This document shows, piece after piece, positions 41,788 to 56,470 of a stretch of 64,000 bases of DNA. A program made the translations under genes and the position numbers. The stretch's first letter is position 1. Each line of letters starts with the position of its first letter. This DNA comes from Albula goreensis (taxonomy: Eukaryota > Chordata > Actinopteri > Albuliformes > Albulidae): the NCBI GenBank assembly GCA_022829145.1, contig CM040741.1, positions 45,378,180 through 45,442,179 on the forward strand. The letters run 5' to 3'. The notes under the pieces are model-generated. The model made no database searches and was not told where the DNA came from. It saw only the letters and a program-made list of their open reading frames with translations.

Positions 41788-44167
41788 CTGGTGGGGGAGG
41801 AGAGGAGTAAGTCAAAGAGGTAGGGGGCACAGGGCTTGGGACCACAGGGGCTGGAGTCGGGGTGGCCTCTATAACGTTAGTAATTTGGGGGAAGGGGGGT
41901 TTCAAATAATGGAGGAGCATGATGGCCAGGATGAAATGAGAGGATAAGGAAAAAAGATCAAGAAAAAAGAAGAGTGATAAAAAGATCACAGACAAGAAAG
42001 TGACTAATCATTAGCATAGTTATTCGCTACTGACGTGTCATATGCACAGAGAGCAAAATGTTTACTAACGAAATGTTGAAAGTTATGATTACATTCATGA
42101 CATACTGTAATGCACAAGACGACTAAAAGCCACAGTGGATATGGGAAATGCAAATGAAATTTGGAGAAGCACACATAACATCATAACATCAACAAGCGCA
42201 TATTTTCAGTGCCAGTGTATCACTTGGGCCAAAATGAATGTTTAGACATTGATTCACTTATATTCAGTGAGCTTTTATCTGTGAAATTATGTGCATAATC
42301 AGTGAGCAAGTGTCATGGAAGTACACATGGCATAACTTTGCAGCTATGATACATCCTTTTTCAGTGCAGTCATTATTATGTTAAAGGAAAGTTCAGGTGG
42401 TCACAGATGCGTATGTGTATTTCCTGCTCTTTATTTTAGTGCTGTTTGGACTGTAGTTGTTTGCTGAAATAATTTACTTATTCAAAACGAAATTTTGTTT
42501 TATTGTACACAACATGTCAACAATAATTGTATGAGATTGTATGAGAGTATGAGAGTTCAACATAATTTCAAATAGGATATGTAAAAATACTCTTACTGGG
42601 ATTTCAATTTTTCTTTCTGTGATAGTGTGTTTATTTGACAGATTTCAAGAGGGTTTCTTTATATTCTAAGGTCAAACTACCACACTAATATCTACAAAGC
42701 AAATTTATGCTTCTAAAGAACACTTTAATATGACAATTTTATCTGAAAGGTAATGTTCACAATCTATCACCATATTATTACATTCTCTTAATGTGATATA
42801 TTGTCAGGAATTGCATTGTATTCTAATAACAAGAAAATAACATTTAGATTCTTATGTAGTAACCTGCATCATGCATTAATACGGTAAGCAAGTTTGAGTA
42901 AATTAGTTTCATAACATTTCATTCCATACTTTATCAGTATTTCCACTTTTCAGTGAAGAATCATCAATCTGGGAGAGTGTTCAGGTCATCCCAGCAGCTG
43001 TGCTTCACAGTCCATGCTCCGGAAGAATGCACAACTTACACTGCTGAGTGTGTAAGACTACAGACACCTGATTGCCAGAGATGTTGCCATTTCACAGTGA
43101 GGATGGGAATAACATGTGCAAACCTACCAGTGTGAGTGACTCTATGGCTAATGGGTGTGGTCAGAGCTTAATTCACTGGAAATGGGATGTCAGCAAAGAC
43201 TAGTGATTCTTAAATGAATCACCCTGTCCTCATAGGAACCCAGATGAACCTATGCATTTTTTGAATAGCATAATTTTCCATGATGCTAGTGGGGGAAAAG
43301 AAGGGATTCAGTCAAGGGGTTGGCCATATCATATCATGTGCCATTAATTTGTAGGCACCTGCAGCCTGCCTACATTCAGTTTAGAAATCGTGGTGTACTT
43401 CTCTGACACACCAACTGAATTCAAGGAACGGAAAATAATCGGCAGCTGACAGAGGAATGTGTTTTAGATTTATTTTTTTCACTCAGATTTCAAGTCGACA
43501 GAGAATACTGCTGAGAGGTTGCTAAATTTCTGATTAAAGTCCACATTCCAAATAGGAACCAAAGATAAAAATCTTGGTTATAAAAAAAAGGTATAGACAA
43601 ATGTTAATTCACCTCAGGCCTTAGACTATAAAATGAAGGCTCTAGATTACCTACAGAATTCATTTGGGTGTTTGTTGAGAGAAGCTGAATGAAGTTGTTC
43701 TGCTGTTGCATAACTGTAAAGACTAAGAAATCGATTGTTTACACTGCCGAGAGTCCGAGCTGAGTTGGACTCCTTATGCATCGATACAAACAGTTCAATA
43801 GTGTCGGTGCAACTGAGATCCCCCTAGTGTGAGCAGCCACCCAGGAGAGATGGCGGAACAAACAGAGCAATTCACTGTATTTTAGACAATTGAAAAGTAT
43901 AATTATCTGCTTGTCATCAGTAAATTTAGAATGCACTGCTGCTAGTCTGTTCTTGAGTTTGAATATTCTTAGTAAACATGCCAAAGCTCAATTTGTCAGG
44001 GTTATTAAAATCTCTTTTAGATTACACTCTTCCCGACATTGTGGATATGGTAGAGTTAGGGTGACGATGACTAAAATGGACATCAAATGACCAAAAAAGT
44101 CACTGGCAACTTAATTAATTGGATTACTCAAAACCAGTAACATAATCTGATAACTTTTCAATTAATC

Positions 44168-44202
44168 GTGCGTGCGTGTGTGTGTGTGTGTGTGTGTGTG
44201 TA
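44168..44202. repeat. (GT)n microsatellite
   Basis: A short GT run preceded by CGTGCGTGCG units, in the intron upstream of FN1. It reads as (CA)n in the transcript. Confidence 0.95.
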
Positions 44203-46083
44203 GTGCTGGGGGGTGTTTGGCGAGGTCGGTGTGTATATTGTAGGGATGTGCAGTAGTATCTGAGACATATTACCATCTGATTTATATTAGCTAGTTTTCC
44301 TGATGAACACAATAGCAGAGCAATGAGCAATCAAGGTAACTATACCGGTATATGTTCTTATAGATGAAAAAAGGGTAATGCTGATTTCTTAAGAGGGTCC
44401 AGGCATTATAATAATGACAGCGTGATCACCCCTTGCATTGGGGATGCCTGCTTTATACACAGAATAAACAGATGCAGGGCATTGGCTGTCTGTGTAGGGT
44501 CTGACTATTGTGTTCTGACTATGAGCAACTCCCTCCTGACACCAGATCCTTTTATTGAGGATTGTTTATTCAAAGTTATGAAAGGAGCTGCATCTGAGTT
44601 TCAATCAATGGCTGAAATCTGTGTTTCAACAATTTTCCCTACTGACCTGCTCTGACTACTTGTGCAGCCAGTACCCGACATGCACAAAAGCAAGGACGAA
44701 CTTGTCTGCTTTGTTCTTCTGTGTGCTAATCTTCTCTAAAAACCTTAAAGCACAGCAATAACATCCCGTTGATATTTTTTTTAATTGACGAGGTGTGATC
44801 TTCATTCTTCCAATTCTTTTTCATTTGTCTTTATTCTCAATCCCTGTCATGTGCCATTTTAATTATAACCAATGGTTGAATCATAATTTAGAAGTGCAGT
44901 AATGGAAGGAACTTCTCAATCCTATATTCAGCTAGATTAATTTAAACACACACAAGGTATGCCTCAATGTCAGTGGAACTAAATAATTCCATATACAGTG
45001 AACTAACTGGGGGGTTAGCCTTTTCCGAGTCACTTCCAATGTTAGAAACATTACATTATTTAATTACCCTTAATTATGCAAAGAATGCACTGCACAAAAA
45101 GTCCAAAACTGGCCCACCTGCCTCAATAGCCAAACGTACTATCTCCCATAATGCACTGCTGAAGCTGCTGACTTGAGTCACCTTCTCGTCAACCTGGATA
45201 TTAATGCTATGATGCCATGTAATGCATTTTAAATTGCGTTGTGTCAGTGTCTCATAATTTTCCTGATGTTCAATTAATCATTGGAATTCAATGAACATTT
45301 ACTCTTCAATATTATATATAACTGAATAAATCTGTTATGTTTTTTTTCTGGAGTTGATTTCCAAGATTGCTGAATTTGCCAAACTGTGTCAGTGAAGCTA
45401 AAAATGATCGCTTGCATTGAATTGGAAAAATGTTGACTGAATCTGGGCCTTAGTCTCTTCAAAGTAATATGCAATTCAATCAAAACAGACTTTAATTTTA
45501 AAACAGTGTAAAAAAATTCAAAGCGTCTAAAGACCATGTTGAATAAAATGCATGTGCACTTGAAGAGAGGAAGTTCTTTTGTTTAAATCTATTCCATTAT
45601 TCATAACTAACAGCAATGTCATGATGCTGATCAATTGTGCAAGAGCATATATTTGATGTCTACACATATTTCCGATATACCTAGTAGGCACAGTAAACAA
45701 AATGCTACTAATGTAAAAAATTCGTAATTGTATCAGCTATTGAAATAAACAGTAGTTCATTTGAGGAATATGTTAAATGCTTGAGAGTAGGGAGAGTCAG
45801 CAAAGGTATACAGTATTTAATGTTGTAGGAAATCTCCTGCAACTAATATTTGGACCATTAGCTTGTGTCATTGTACTCCAATACAAAGCAGCAGACCAAC
45901 CATCAAAGCAAGTTTGGTGTCATAATGCCTTTTTTTAGTATGCTCTTGGGGAATAAACCTTTCAATTCAAACAAAAACCTTTCATTTCTGCCTCTGTTCC
46001 AAGCTTGAGGTACCTTAAGCACCAAATCGAGATGGCTCTGTTGCAGTTACAGGCTCCATTAGTCAGATGTTCTGTCCTCAAAA

Positions 46084-46088
<5 letters not shown>

Positions 46089-46126
<38 letters not shown>
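46089..46126. repeat. (CT)n microsatellite
   Basis: About 19 CT units following a C run, in the intron upstream of FN1. It reads as (GA)n in the transcript. Confidence 0.95.
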
Positions 46127-46130
<4 letters not shown>

Positions 46131-47989
46131 GCACTGGTCCCACTCTGCAGTCCTCTGGCTCACTCCATCCACGGCTCTTGTGTGGCAGGAGAACAGGAGG
46201 GTGCAGTATGCTAGCTGGGTAGGCAGTGCCCTTCAAGCTCCATAAATGTGTTTATCTGAGGAGAGGCACGCCTCAGTGGGCAAATAATCTTCCTCCCTCT
46301 GTCTCCAACACAGAAGAGGAGGGTGATTAGCTCCCACAAAAGAAGCCTTTGAACACAGGGTCACCTGATTTCCAGACAACACAATTACCTCTGCGCTTTT
46401 TTTTCTCTCTCTTCAATACAAACAAGGCAATGTTTGGCAGTGGCGCATTTGCAGTGTTCCACTTTAACAGGCTGCAGCAGGGCACATTATTTCTCCCTTC
46501 CTTCCTCCCCTTTTCCACAGTTCTCATTCTAAAATTAAAGCACCCATAGGCTCATTAGCCATCTTTATCCCCTTGTAGCTAATCAGCATGGAAGCTTTGG
46601 CTTAATAGCTTAATTATTGAGGGTTTCATTAAGACATGGGGAGAGGGAGAAACCACATTTCTGCTCTGGACCACCCAGATGAGGTGCACACACAGCGATT
46701 GGGCAAAGCACAATGATATTTGGCTTTCAACGACCACTCCTTTGGTAAAGATACTCTATCTTTACATCATCATAAATTATACACAACAATATGATTCATT
46801 TAATACAATTAAATGGCACATAAAATACAGATACAACAATGTATTTCATATCAAACATCTGAAGAATACAAAATGTAAATACATTCTTATATATATATTT
46901 TTATATTATATATATTTTTTTTTTTTCATACAATTAGTTTCTGAATATTATGAGCAGTAATTCTTACATTGATAGAAATTGATATTCTGGCCGGTTTTGG
47001 GGGGTTTGTGGGTTGGCTATGCCCAGTTTAGTCCCAATCCCCTCTGCCATCTGTTGAGAGTAGAGAAAGGCTGGGCATCTCTGCCCTCCCAGAGAATAGC
47101 CCCATTCTGTGCTTCTGCTCAATTTCACGGCAGATTAAAGTTCAAGCGCAGGATGTTATCACTCCTCTGGGTTTCTTGTTCCCTCACACTCACCCTTTTT
47201 ATAATGAAGTCAGCATTTTACCTTTTGCATGATTTGGTTACATACGAAGATCAAGTTAAAAAAAAACTAGGGAAAAAATCACTAAATGCAAGGCTCAGCT
47301 TAAGTAATGGTAGCTTTATAACTTTGTTCAAATACTCACACTGCACAGTTCAACACCTTCATCCTCTCAATTCCAAATATAATATTCAGACAGATTAATA
47401 ATACATTTCATAGCCATTTGAGTTACGTTTTTATTTGCTAATAATGTGGAAGTGTTATGTATGGTGATATATCCATATGATTCATACATTTTAAATAGTG
47501 CAGATGAATGTTTGTTTAGATATTTGCAGTGCTCTGTGTGAATATCTGAATAAAATGGTACAACTACCACTATGCTGCCAGGGAAATTCAGCCCTTTGCC
47601 TTTAACTTGTAGGAATGAAGGAAGGCAAACATTACACTTTTGGTTGAACCATACAACTCTTTCTGCCCTGTCCTCCACAACAAAAGGGTATAACCGTTTG
47701 CCTTGGAACAGGAATGGAAGAATGTTTCTTTCAATCAAGATATAATTCAAAGCTCACTTTCTAATCATCACATGCTATTTGAGGGTTTTTTCTTCCGTCC
47801 TCCAACCCTCCCTCTTCCTCACCTCCATCTGCACTCCTTGCAGATAACTGCTCAGCAAACCTCTATGAGTATGTTGCAGATTTTCAGGTTACTCCAGATA
47901 TCACAGTCCTATGCTTCCCACCCACTCCCCTCTCCTCTCCTTCCTACTCCAAGTCCTCTCCCTCTACAGATCACGACATCCCTCAACTG

Positions 47990-49430
47990 CCAGCAGTCCA
48001 TCAACTAACCACCTGATCTGGATCCAATTCCCTCACCTCTCCCCCAGACAGTCTCACCCAGCATCCTCCCATTCATCTTCTTCCAGCTCAATTCATCACT
48101 TTCTTAGGCTGTGTGCCCACAACCTTCTGAGAGGCCTAAGCCCACCCCTGTTGAAGAAACAGACTGTACCCACTGTACCAAATTACCTCCACTTCACTTC
48201 CTCTGCAAAACCTTCAAAATTGGTTGTATGTAACTAACTCAGTTTTTCTCACAGAATAACCTTCCTGACTTCCTGTCTGGCTTCAAACTCAGGGTCACTC
48301 CACTGGGACTTCTTTATATTCCATCAGCAAACCGCTTCACTCCTGAGTTTTATATCCTCCTGAACCTCACTACAGCTTTTATATATTCAGTTACCTTCCC
48401 CGCCCAGCATCATTTGCTGTATTGGTGGTTTTTGGGACCACTTTAAAATGGGTGGAAACCTCTGCTGGGAGTGCTTCTTCAGGGTTTCCTGGAATGGTGC
48501 GATGTCAAGATATTATAATTTTCTGGGTGTTTCTCAGAGTCTGTATTCAGCTCCCATACTTTCCAGACTTCAGTTGCAATCTCTTAAATCAATCATCAAT
48601 TCCCACAGTTCCTCATACTGCTTCTGTTGCCCAAGATAACTGTTCTTTTCTTCAATCCAACACACCAGTCTCAGCTTGCATATCATCCTGCTTGGAATTT
48701 CACACTGGATGGGGGTACCCTCCCTTATAGCTCAGCTCAGCAAAGACTGTAATGTAGACTGGATGCTCAGGAAAGCTCACTCATCTCCACTGCCACAGGC
48801 CTAGGCGTGACTAACTCTCCTTTACTTCCCATACAGCAGTTCAGTTAAGTGTGCAGATTATTTACACACAACTGCTGAAGAATTCGCTCCTTATGCTCAG
48901 CTCCTACTCCGGACCCTGGTATTCTTACATCTGGACTACTGGATCTCATATCTCAGTACTCTCCTTACATTTGCTGCAGGACCCCTGCAGTTAACTCAGA
49001 GCACAGATGTATGCACTGCCTACAACCTCTCCAAGTGCCATCATGTTACAACACTTCTCATCCCATTTAAGAGGCCAACTGTCACACCTGACATCAGTTT
49101 TGAAACCTGGGTGTTACTCTACAGGATAGTGAATGGAGTGGCTCCATCCAACCTTACACCAAACCAATAGTTATCTTCCAAAGCAGTCTGAAGACCCGCC
49201 TCCTCAGATATATCTTGGCTACCCTCACATCCCCATCCCCTAGTGCTTATTGTTTGATCTGTTCATACAAAAGTGTTTTATGGCATTGAATGTTTTGTAT
49301 GGAATTTTGATTTATGATGTCATGATTCTATGCTGGCACTATCACTGTTGTTCATAACTTGTCGATGTGTTTATGTTCTTTTGCATTGTAAGTGTTTCTG
49401 GCTAAGGGCATCGGCTAAATGAATATTATG
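47990..49430 (+). mobile_element. decayed L2-clade LINE (reverse transcriptase remnant and 3' tail)
   Basis: Broken frames on the plus strand carry recognisable pieces of an L2-type reverse transcriptase, in order. They are PPLLKK, SQNNLPDFLSGFK, LNLTTAF, FRVSWNG, then RTLVFLHLDYW, PLQLTQS, YNLSKCHHVTTLL, LYRIVNGVAPSNL and SLKTRLLRY. The element ends with GGCTAAGGGCATCGGCTAAATGAAT (about 49403-49427 in two pieces), which resembles the conserved fish L2/SINE tail. Stops and frameshifts are frequent, so it is not coding. It is inserted antisense to dcc. Confidence 0.85.
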
Positions 49431-50827
49431 TGTTTTATGAATTCAAATGATCAAAGAACACTGAGCAAGTAGCAAAAATAAAGTAATAAATTTAGCTATA
49501 TAAGTACTCAAATTTAAAGTCTAAACAGATTTTGAAGAAATAAATGGCACACTTCTGTTGGAAGGTTATTCATAGTTGAAGGCCAAATGAACTCTCAGCT
49601 TCAAAATGTTGCCTTTTCTGTGTAACAATATCTTTATGAATTATTTGACACTAATTTATTTTATCTTTTGTGGAATCTTTTTTTCCATTTCCATAACTTT
49701 CCAGTTATATTTAAACACTGAAGAATATCTGAGCTATACTTCAAAGACGTCTCAGAACATTTGCCCTTCTTCAGCATATCTTCCTAAAAAGATTAGACAG
49801 AAGTCCCCTTTGGCTTGATGAACATATCAACATCCTGTAAACATCTATTACAGGAAACATATTCACAATGTCCTAAAACAGATCATACTGAAACTGACAC
49901 TGATGTTATATTAATATAAAACATAGCAGGATTCCAATCATTAATAATATGACAGGGTGATTAACACACACCTCAAAACATTTTTCTCAGAAGGTTTCAA
50001 GATCTAAGCTTTAAAATGTATCTGTTTTATACATAGAATGATGCATCACTGAAAAAAGTAGGATATTATGAAGATAACTACATTATGTACAAAAACTGCC
50101 TCGTTAAACCAATGGAAACCAGGCTATTTTAAGTCCATTTTGCTAGTTTGCAGGATGTTCCTACTCATGCTCAATATGTTTAGCATGAGATAAAATATGA
50201 AAGGCATGGTTTTAGTAGTGTATGGGTCAATGGAGACCCATGGTGACATGTACCTTTATGTCTATGAGGGTAGCCAGATGATACTAAATTAAGCATTAGG
50301 GACATTTAGAGCAACACAGAAGTCACAAATTCATCTAAAGTGGATTATAAAAGAATTGGCAAGTCATAATCAAATGTTCAATTCTGAGTCCAGCACAACC
50401 CCACCTGTGCCATTTAAATCTTTTTGTAGTACATCAAGTGTAACTCAATTCTGTGTGAAAATATTTCCCCACTCAGAACAGGAATGTATGAGTCACTTTA
50501 TAACCCATAATAACCTGTCTCATGCAGCTTGTGCTCCAATGAAGATAAGAAATGAGACATGGGGAGAGGTACAGGAGGTGATACATAGCACGCTATGTCT
50601 TCTTGACACAGCCGTTTGCTGAAGCTTACTTTCCTCAGTAGTAAACAAATGTTTTTGGCACAACCAAGAAGCTTTACAAATGTGGTTGGGGTACCATTCC
50701 CCAAACCTGGTGTATATGTTCAGTCAGACACTACTGAGAGAAAATATTCATTAGCTTTGCAATTAACAATGGTATGCTTCACAGTTATTTAAATACAGTT
50801 AGGGATATAATAAGGTAACATCATAAC

Positions 50828-51432
50828 CAGTGGTCGATTTGTAGAAAAAAATCAAGGAGGATGATCAACCTCGGAGTGGAAGGATGGTGGTATAAACTGA
50901 CATTTTTTTTATATTCATACATAATCATGAGAAAAAATACAGAAAAAAATTATAAGTATTAACTATACAAGACTGGTTATCATCTCACCTGACATTTTCT
51001 TCTTCTTTACTTAAAAACTTCTAAAGTCCTTCTTAGGTGAGCCAGTCACTTACCAATTTTAACCTGTAGAATCTACAATTCTCGCCCAAAGCAAAAAAAA
51101 GTTGCATCAGCCAATGAGAAGCATGCATTTGCAGGCTCCAATTAAATAAGCAATAAACAATCAAAAGCCACACAGGCACAGAAGATACAAAACAACACAA
51201 ACTGTAGTGAAAATAACATAAGATTTGAGATATAAACTTAAAAATAGAAATAATGTAAGATATTTCTGAGGTTTCATCTTTTCGCGATTAAGTGATAAAT
51301 AGCATAGCTAATTCAATTAAAGAAAAGAGGATGAGATGGGAGAATACAATTTTACAAGGGGGATAGTGGTGGTCAGGATTTTTTCCAAGGGGAATGGCTT
51401 CCCCCCCACATCCCCCCTCAACTCGAGCCCTG
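50828..51432 (-). mobile_element. hAT-like non-autonomous element, copy 2 (inverted)
   Basis: This 605-bp element is related to the one at 3587-4523 but in opposite orientation. Its ends are CAGTGGTCGATTTGT and (inverted) CAGGGCTCGAGTTGA. The flanking 8-bp duplications are ATCATAAC (50820-50827) and ATTATAAC (51433-51440), with one mismatch. Shared internal blocks include GAATTAGCTATGCTATTTAT, GATGAAACCTCAG and GAGATGATAACCAGTCT. It lies in the intron upstream of FN1. Confidence 0.85.
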
Positions 51433-54311
51433 ATTATAACGTATCGCTGAATATTTGAACTTTGACCTCTTGTCCTATTCTGTTTTCAGGCCTATTAGTG
51501 GACCTTCCACCCCAATAGATGAATGCAGGATATTATTAAATGCATTTTAAGAAGAGACTGAACTAAAAGAAAAATGTTTTCTTCTCCCCATTTCACTTCT
51601 TTGGCTGTAGGCAGACAGGCCTGCAGAGTTTGTCATAGTCTATTATCGAACCCAAGACGAATATGTTTTTAAGAGCATGAAAAAAGAAAAGGGAAAAAGG
51701 TCATTAAGTGATAGGTAAATCCATCTAAGAGACACCGGTTGTAATGGAGCCCATTCTGTCCCCACATCCATTTTATTTCTGTCCAGACTCTGCACTGTAC
51801 CTCTCTTTTTCCCTCAGATAACATTACCAAATAAAGAAGACAGATGTTATTTGCCCCCACATAATGAGATTGCTGCGCGGTCAATCAAATCGACCAATAC
51901 CGAAAGTGACAATGCGTAAGTGAGTCTCCTGCAAGGTACTGAAGTTAGCTCTGCGCGCGGTTCCTCCGCCCCCCATACCCTTGCTCTGCTAAAACGTATT
52001 AAAAAGCAATGTTCCCAGGCCACGTTCTGCCGGATGGGAATTCTCACGGCAAGTTTTCCGTCTTGTGTGTCGTCTGGCTGTCGAGTCTTCTGCCGGGCTG
52101 ATCAATCATCACAGCGGCACACAGATGGTTATTGTTGACCGTGACAAAAACGATGTTCGTCCAGGAATCCCTCCTGGCCAAATGGAGCCAGCCAAAACCG
52201 CTAACCCAAGCCACAGTCACAATTTGGCACAGAGGGCAAATCAGAGACTTTGTTACACTATAAGCTACATAGATAATATGGTCCATGAACAGTGGCTACT
52301 TTTCAGTTAGTCATGCACTATTTCTGGCTCCTTCATTAAGACATGGGAGGACTTGATATTATTGCTACAGAAGTAATATCAAAGCTGACAAAACTGAGGC
52401 ATAAATACTACCACCTCCGCTGTTTTTTATTACACCATGGCCAAAATGTAATCTTTTTCATTTTAAAAGCAAACACAAAGTGAATGGGATCTGTCAGGAT
52501 TTATCACTTCTGAAGATAACACAGCCTTACAGTCCCCTCCTTTGAATGGCCAGGATAGGAATCTTCAGATCAGCATTCATGCTCAGAATTATTTTTCCTT
52601 CTATTATTGACACATAATTCCTTCTCATTCACATCACAATTCTCCAGACAAAAAATATATTTTTTTCCTTTTGCAATCTACACAATAACGATAATTTGTT
52701 AACCCAAGCGCAAAAGCAATCCGGTGGGAAGATGGTTGAATTTCCAACAGGCCTGGCGTCAAAGCCAGATGATTGAAGGCTTCAGTGAACCGTGTCCATT
52801 CAGAATGCCATTTATGACTAATACCTTGTGACAAAGGATGTCTCTTCCAACTCCACCGTCTTCCTTTCTCCTGCTGCTGCATTTGACGGATCTCAGACAT
52901 TGTGGAGGAAGAGACAAGTTTTATGCAGAAGGCTGTGCTTATTGCTGGATATTCTCATTTATGGCACATATTTGAGTGAGCCTTGCAAGGTGCATTCATA
53001 AAACTGCTGAGACAGACCTAATATTCTGATAGTGAATCTGTTTGCAGCAATGCAGCAAATCAAATTAATGAGGATGACGGGGATGTGTTCTGTGTGTGAT
53101 TTCCCACTCTGATCAACAATTTGCATTGCATTTTTCCTGAGTTTTTATTCTTCAATGCACTCTCAGAGACTTCGCCGAAAAGAAATCCAAAGAATGAATT
53201 CATTGTACGTATTGTGTATTTATAACAGAAAGGAATGCACACATGTGACACAGGAAGGTAACCTGCATTATGGCATGCTAAGGTTATCCAATATACATTT
53301 AATTTGAACAAGAACACAAATGAGCTGTTTCATATGCATGAACCACTGTCTCACATCTATGACTATATTGTGCCATAGACACCTCTGCATTCATTCTGCT
53401 TCGTAGTACATCTGCTGAGGATCTACAGGTCATATTCAAGTCTGTGCATACTGGGAAGGTCACAGGACATACTAATAGGATAAATATGGCAATATCAAAT
53501 AACAAAAAGAAAGCAAATGCTGTATACTGGCAGCAGATGGGATTATTCAAAAGAAGAAGCCTCCAGATGTTGTTCAGTATCTATTTGACATCCCTAGATG
53601 TTATTGTCCTAACTAAAATAAAGTCAGGTATCCAAACCACTATAAGAGATGAGTTAGAAGCATTTCACCATATGCATCATAATAATGACCATTTAAAAAT
53701 GTATTTAGTAAGTTTTTATAATCAAACATTTATATTGCATGAACAAGAAAATCAACCTTGTTAACAGGTATGGTGACTGCGTAGTTTTTATTATTATTTT
53801 CAAACTAAAGGTTTGCACAATCTTACATAAAAAATATAACATTATATTTTGCATATATTTTCAGTTACATGCAGAGAATTGTCCATTTACATACTAATAT
53901 ACACCAAGGCACTGTGGAAATAAGTGAATCATCAATGATATAGTTTGGACTGGAAGGTAACGGTAACATATTAGAGATACAGGATGTATTTCACATGGCA
54001 ATTTGCAAATGTAGGGCTATGAGTGTGTATATCAGGTCCTTGACTGTCATGGAATTCCACAGCTTCACCATTAGCATTCTAATCAGTCCCAGCCTGCTGC
54101 TGGGCGTGATGAATCCAGTTACACTGGTAATCGATCTAAAGATGCCTTGATCTCAGTACAAACCACAGGACTATGCAAATACTCCCATTGATCATGCATT
54201 TCCCTAATATAGATATAATGCCTTTACCCAAATCAACAGGGCCTGCACGGAGACTGAAACATGATACTCTCCCACTTTTCATCTGTGCAACCAACCCTCA
54301 CCCTACTCCTA

Positions 54312-54313
<2 letters not shown>

Positions 54314-54410
<97 letters not shown>
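54314..54410. repeat. (CA)n microsatellite, about 97 bp
   Basis: A pure CA dinucleotide run in the large intron upstream of FN1. It reads as (UG)n in the transcript. Confidence 0.98.
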
Positions 54411-55329
54411 CACAAACCCTCACTGAAAGGATACAGTGAGTCCTATTTCTTTCTGGTTGTCATTCACTACAGATTCTTGAATACATTTTGATATCATCAC
54501 ACTGTAAAGGTGAACTGGTGTTTCACATCATAGCTGTTACTACATTGTACTTTTTAGCATCAGCATCCAGGACCCAGGATCCATGACTATTTGTTTTATA
54601 AATACATATATTTATTATAATTTTCTGGTTAGAGGGATATTAAACTGTTTGTGAAACATGTGTTGATGTCTTTTCTGAATGTGTTTTTATGTGTATGAAA
54701 CAGTTAAGCATCAGACATGCATTTTTTTCAGTGTCAGTCTGTATTTGAAAAGAAGAAGTGGCTTACCAACCAACCGCATAACACTATCTGCGGCTGATAT
54801 GAGTCTGATGTGTAAATGCATGGTATATCCAACCAGATGCTGTCCCTCGGTTTCTGAACCATGAAAAGCACTCCTTTAAGTGACCACATTAACCTGACCA
54901 CAGTGCGATAAGGAGCTATGTCACACCATCACACAGTGATTACTCTTCCCAACTAAGCTGGCAACGGTGTCTAATAAAGAATTCAAAAGGATTTAGTTGA
55001 AAATGGAAAGAAAGTGGAGGTATGTGTTGCCAAGGCAACGCTTACTGATATCAAGCGAAATTGAGGAACTTCTCCTCAACATGGAAACAGGCCAATGGGG
55101 GCAGACCAGAGCATGATGGGAATGAAAGTGGGCTGGAATTCTGAGGGGGGGTGGGGGTTGGTCCAGTAAGGTCAGATGCTCACCACTGAATATAAATCTG
55201 TCATGCCTAATATATGGAGAATGTTCCCTCTCCCAGACACTTTGAGCTCCTAGCAGCCAAGGAGAAAATAGGAAGACGCTCAACCATGAATGCCAATCAT
55301 ACTCCCCCACACCTCCCTCTTGTCACGGA

Positions 55330-56470
55330 GCAGGGTGATATATTTACATGTCCCCATCACTCCTGGTGAGCCGTGTGACCCATGGATGGCAGGGCCTGTC
55401 CCAACACTCGTTCAGCAAGAGCTGGCCACGGATGATGGAGCAAATTAACACAGGTGTCAATAATTTATCCCCGTCTACTATCCCGCCCTTTGAATGTTAA
55501 GCAGCTTTTCCTGGGATAATGCTTACTCAGCAGCCATAATCATACTTCATTTAGAGGATTTTGCCACAGAGAATCCTGGCTGAAAATGTCACTGCAAAGC
55601 ACAAGCACAAAGGGGAGACACAGCATTTATGCTGACATTATATACTGAATGTATTCCTGCATATATAGTCCTTAACCAAATTCAAGGATCTCCGACAGAG
55701 CACAGAAAAGAGACCTCTTCCATCTCATGTCAGCTTATAAATGAATATTTTGTATTAGATATTGATTGCGTCATGTACTTCAAAGAGTCAGTGGATTGCA
55801 ATTTTGGCCATAGACAAAGCCATGCCTGAATGAGGTCCCTATGGCAGGGAGGGATTATGACAGGGAACAATGCTGCTATTTCCGTATTGTTTCAGTCAAG
55901 ATTCAGCTCAATGAATAATTCAAACGCCTGCTCCTGGCGACTGTTTGGAAGATATAACGTATCAATTTATATGAAAAACAGAGCCATCTAAGTCCACCAT
56001 TGATATTCTATGTGGACCTTGATGCCTGGCCGGCGGTATGGTGGGGGAAACAACAGCCATTATAAAATAACGATCATCGGTTCGGCACACAAGGAATACC
56101 AATGGCGCTAGGACTCCAGGCTGTGTATCCTGGAGTTAAATTAACATTCAGTCGGCCGGCACTTTGTTTTTTGATACCCTGCCAATTAGCGTCTAAACGT
56201 GGCTTGCCTAGCGGTATGGAGTCGCAACACAAACACTTACGCCAGGCTGATTTGGCTGGGGCAACGGGGGCCACTGCCTTCCGCTAATTTACAGGCCCAC
56301 TTAACTTAAATAATGGAGGGGGTGGGGATGGAGACAGGCTATGATGTTCTCATTTGGTGCAGGCCCTGAGTCTGCAGCTACAACACTTTGAAGCTGCATG
56401 GTTCAGCAAGCGCTGGAGTTCAGACAGGTTAGATGCTGCTAGCTGCTCTGGTGAATGATCCAATTAGAGC
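55330..56470. other. candidate conserved non-coding block
   Basis: Unique, moderately GC-rich sequence with no recognised repeat or exon, in the intron upstream of FN1. Short frames on both strands at 56074-56287 overlap completely, which argues for composition rather than coding. Confidence 0.25.

Noticed and set aside
47703..48730. Series of plus-strand frames of 60 to 108 codons
   Set aside because: Those from about 47990 are fragments of the decayed L2 LINE, not genes. Those before it are C/T-rich low-complexity sequence.
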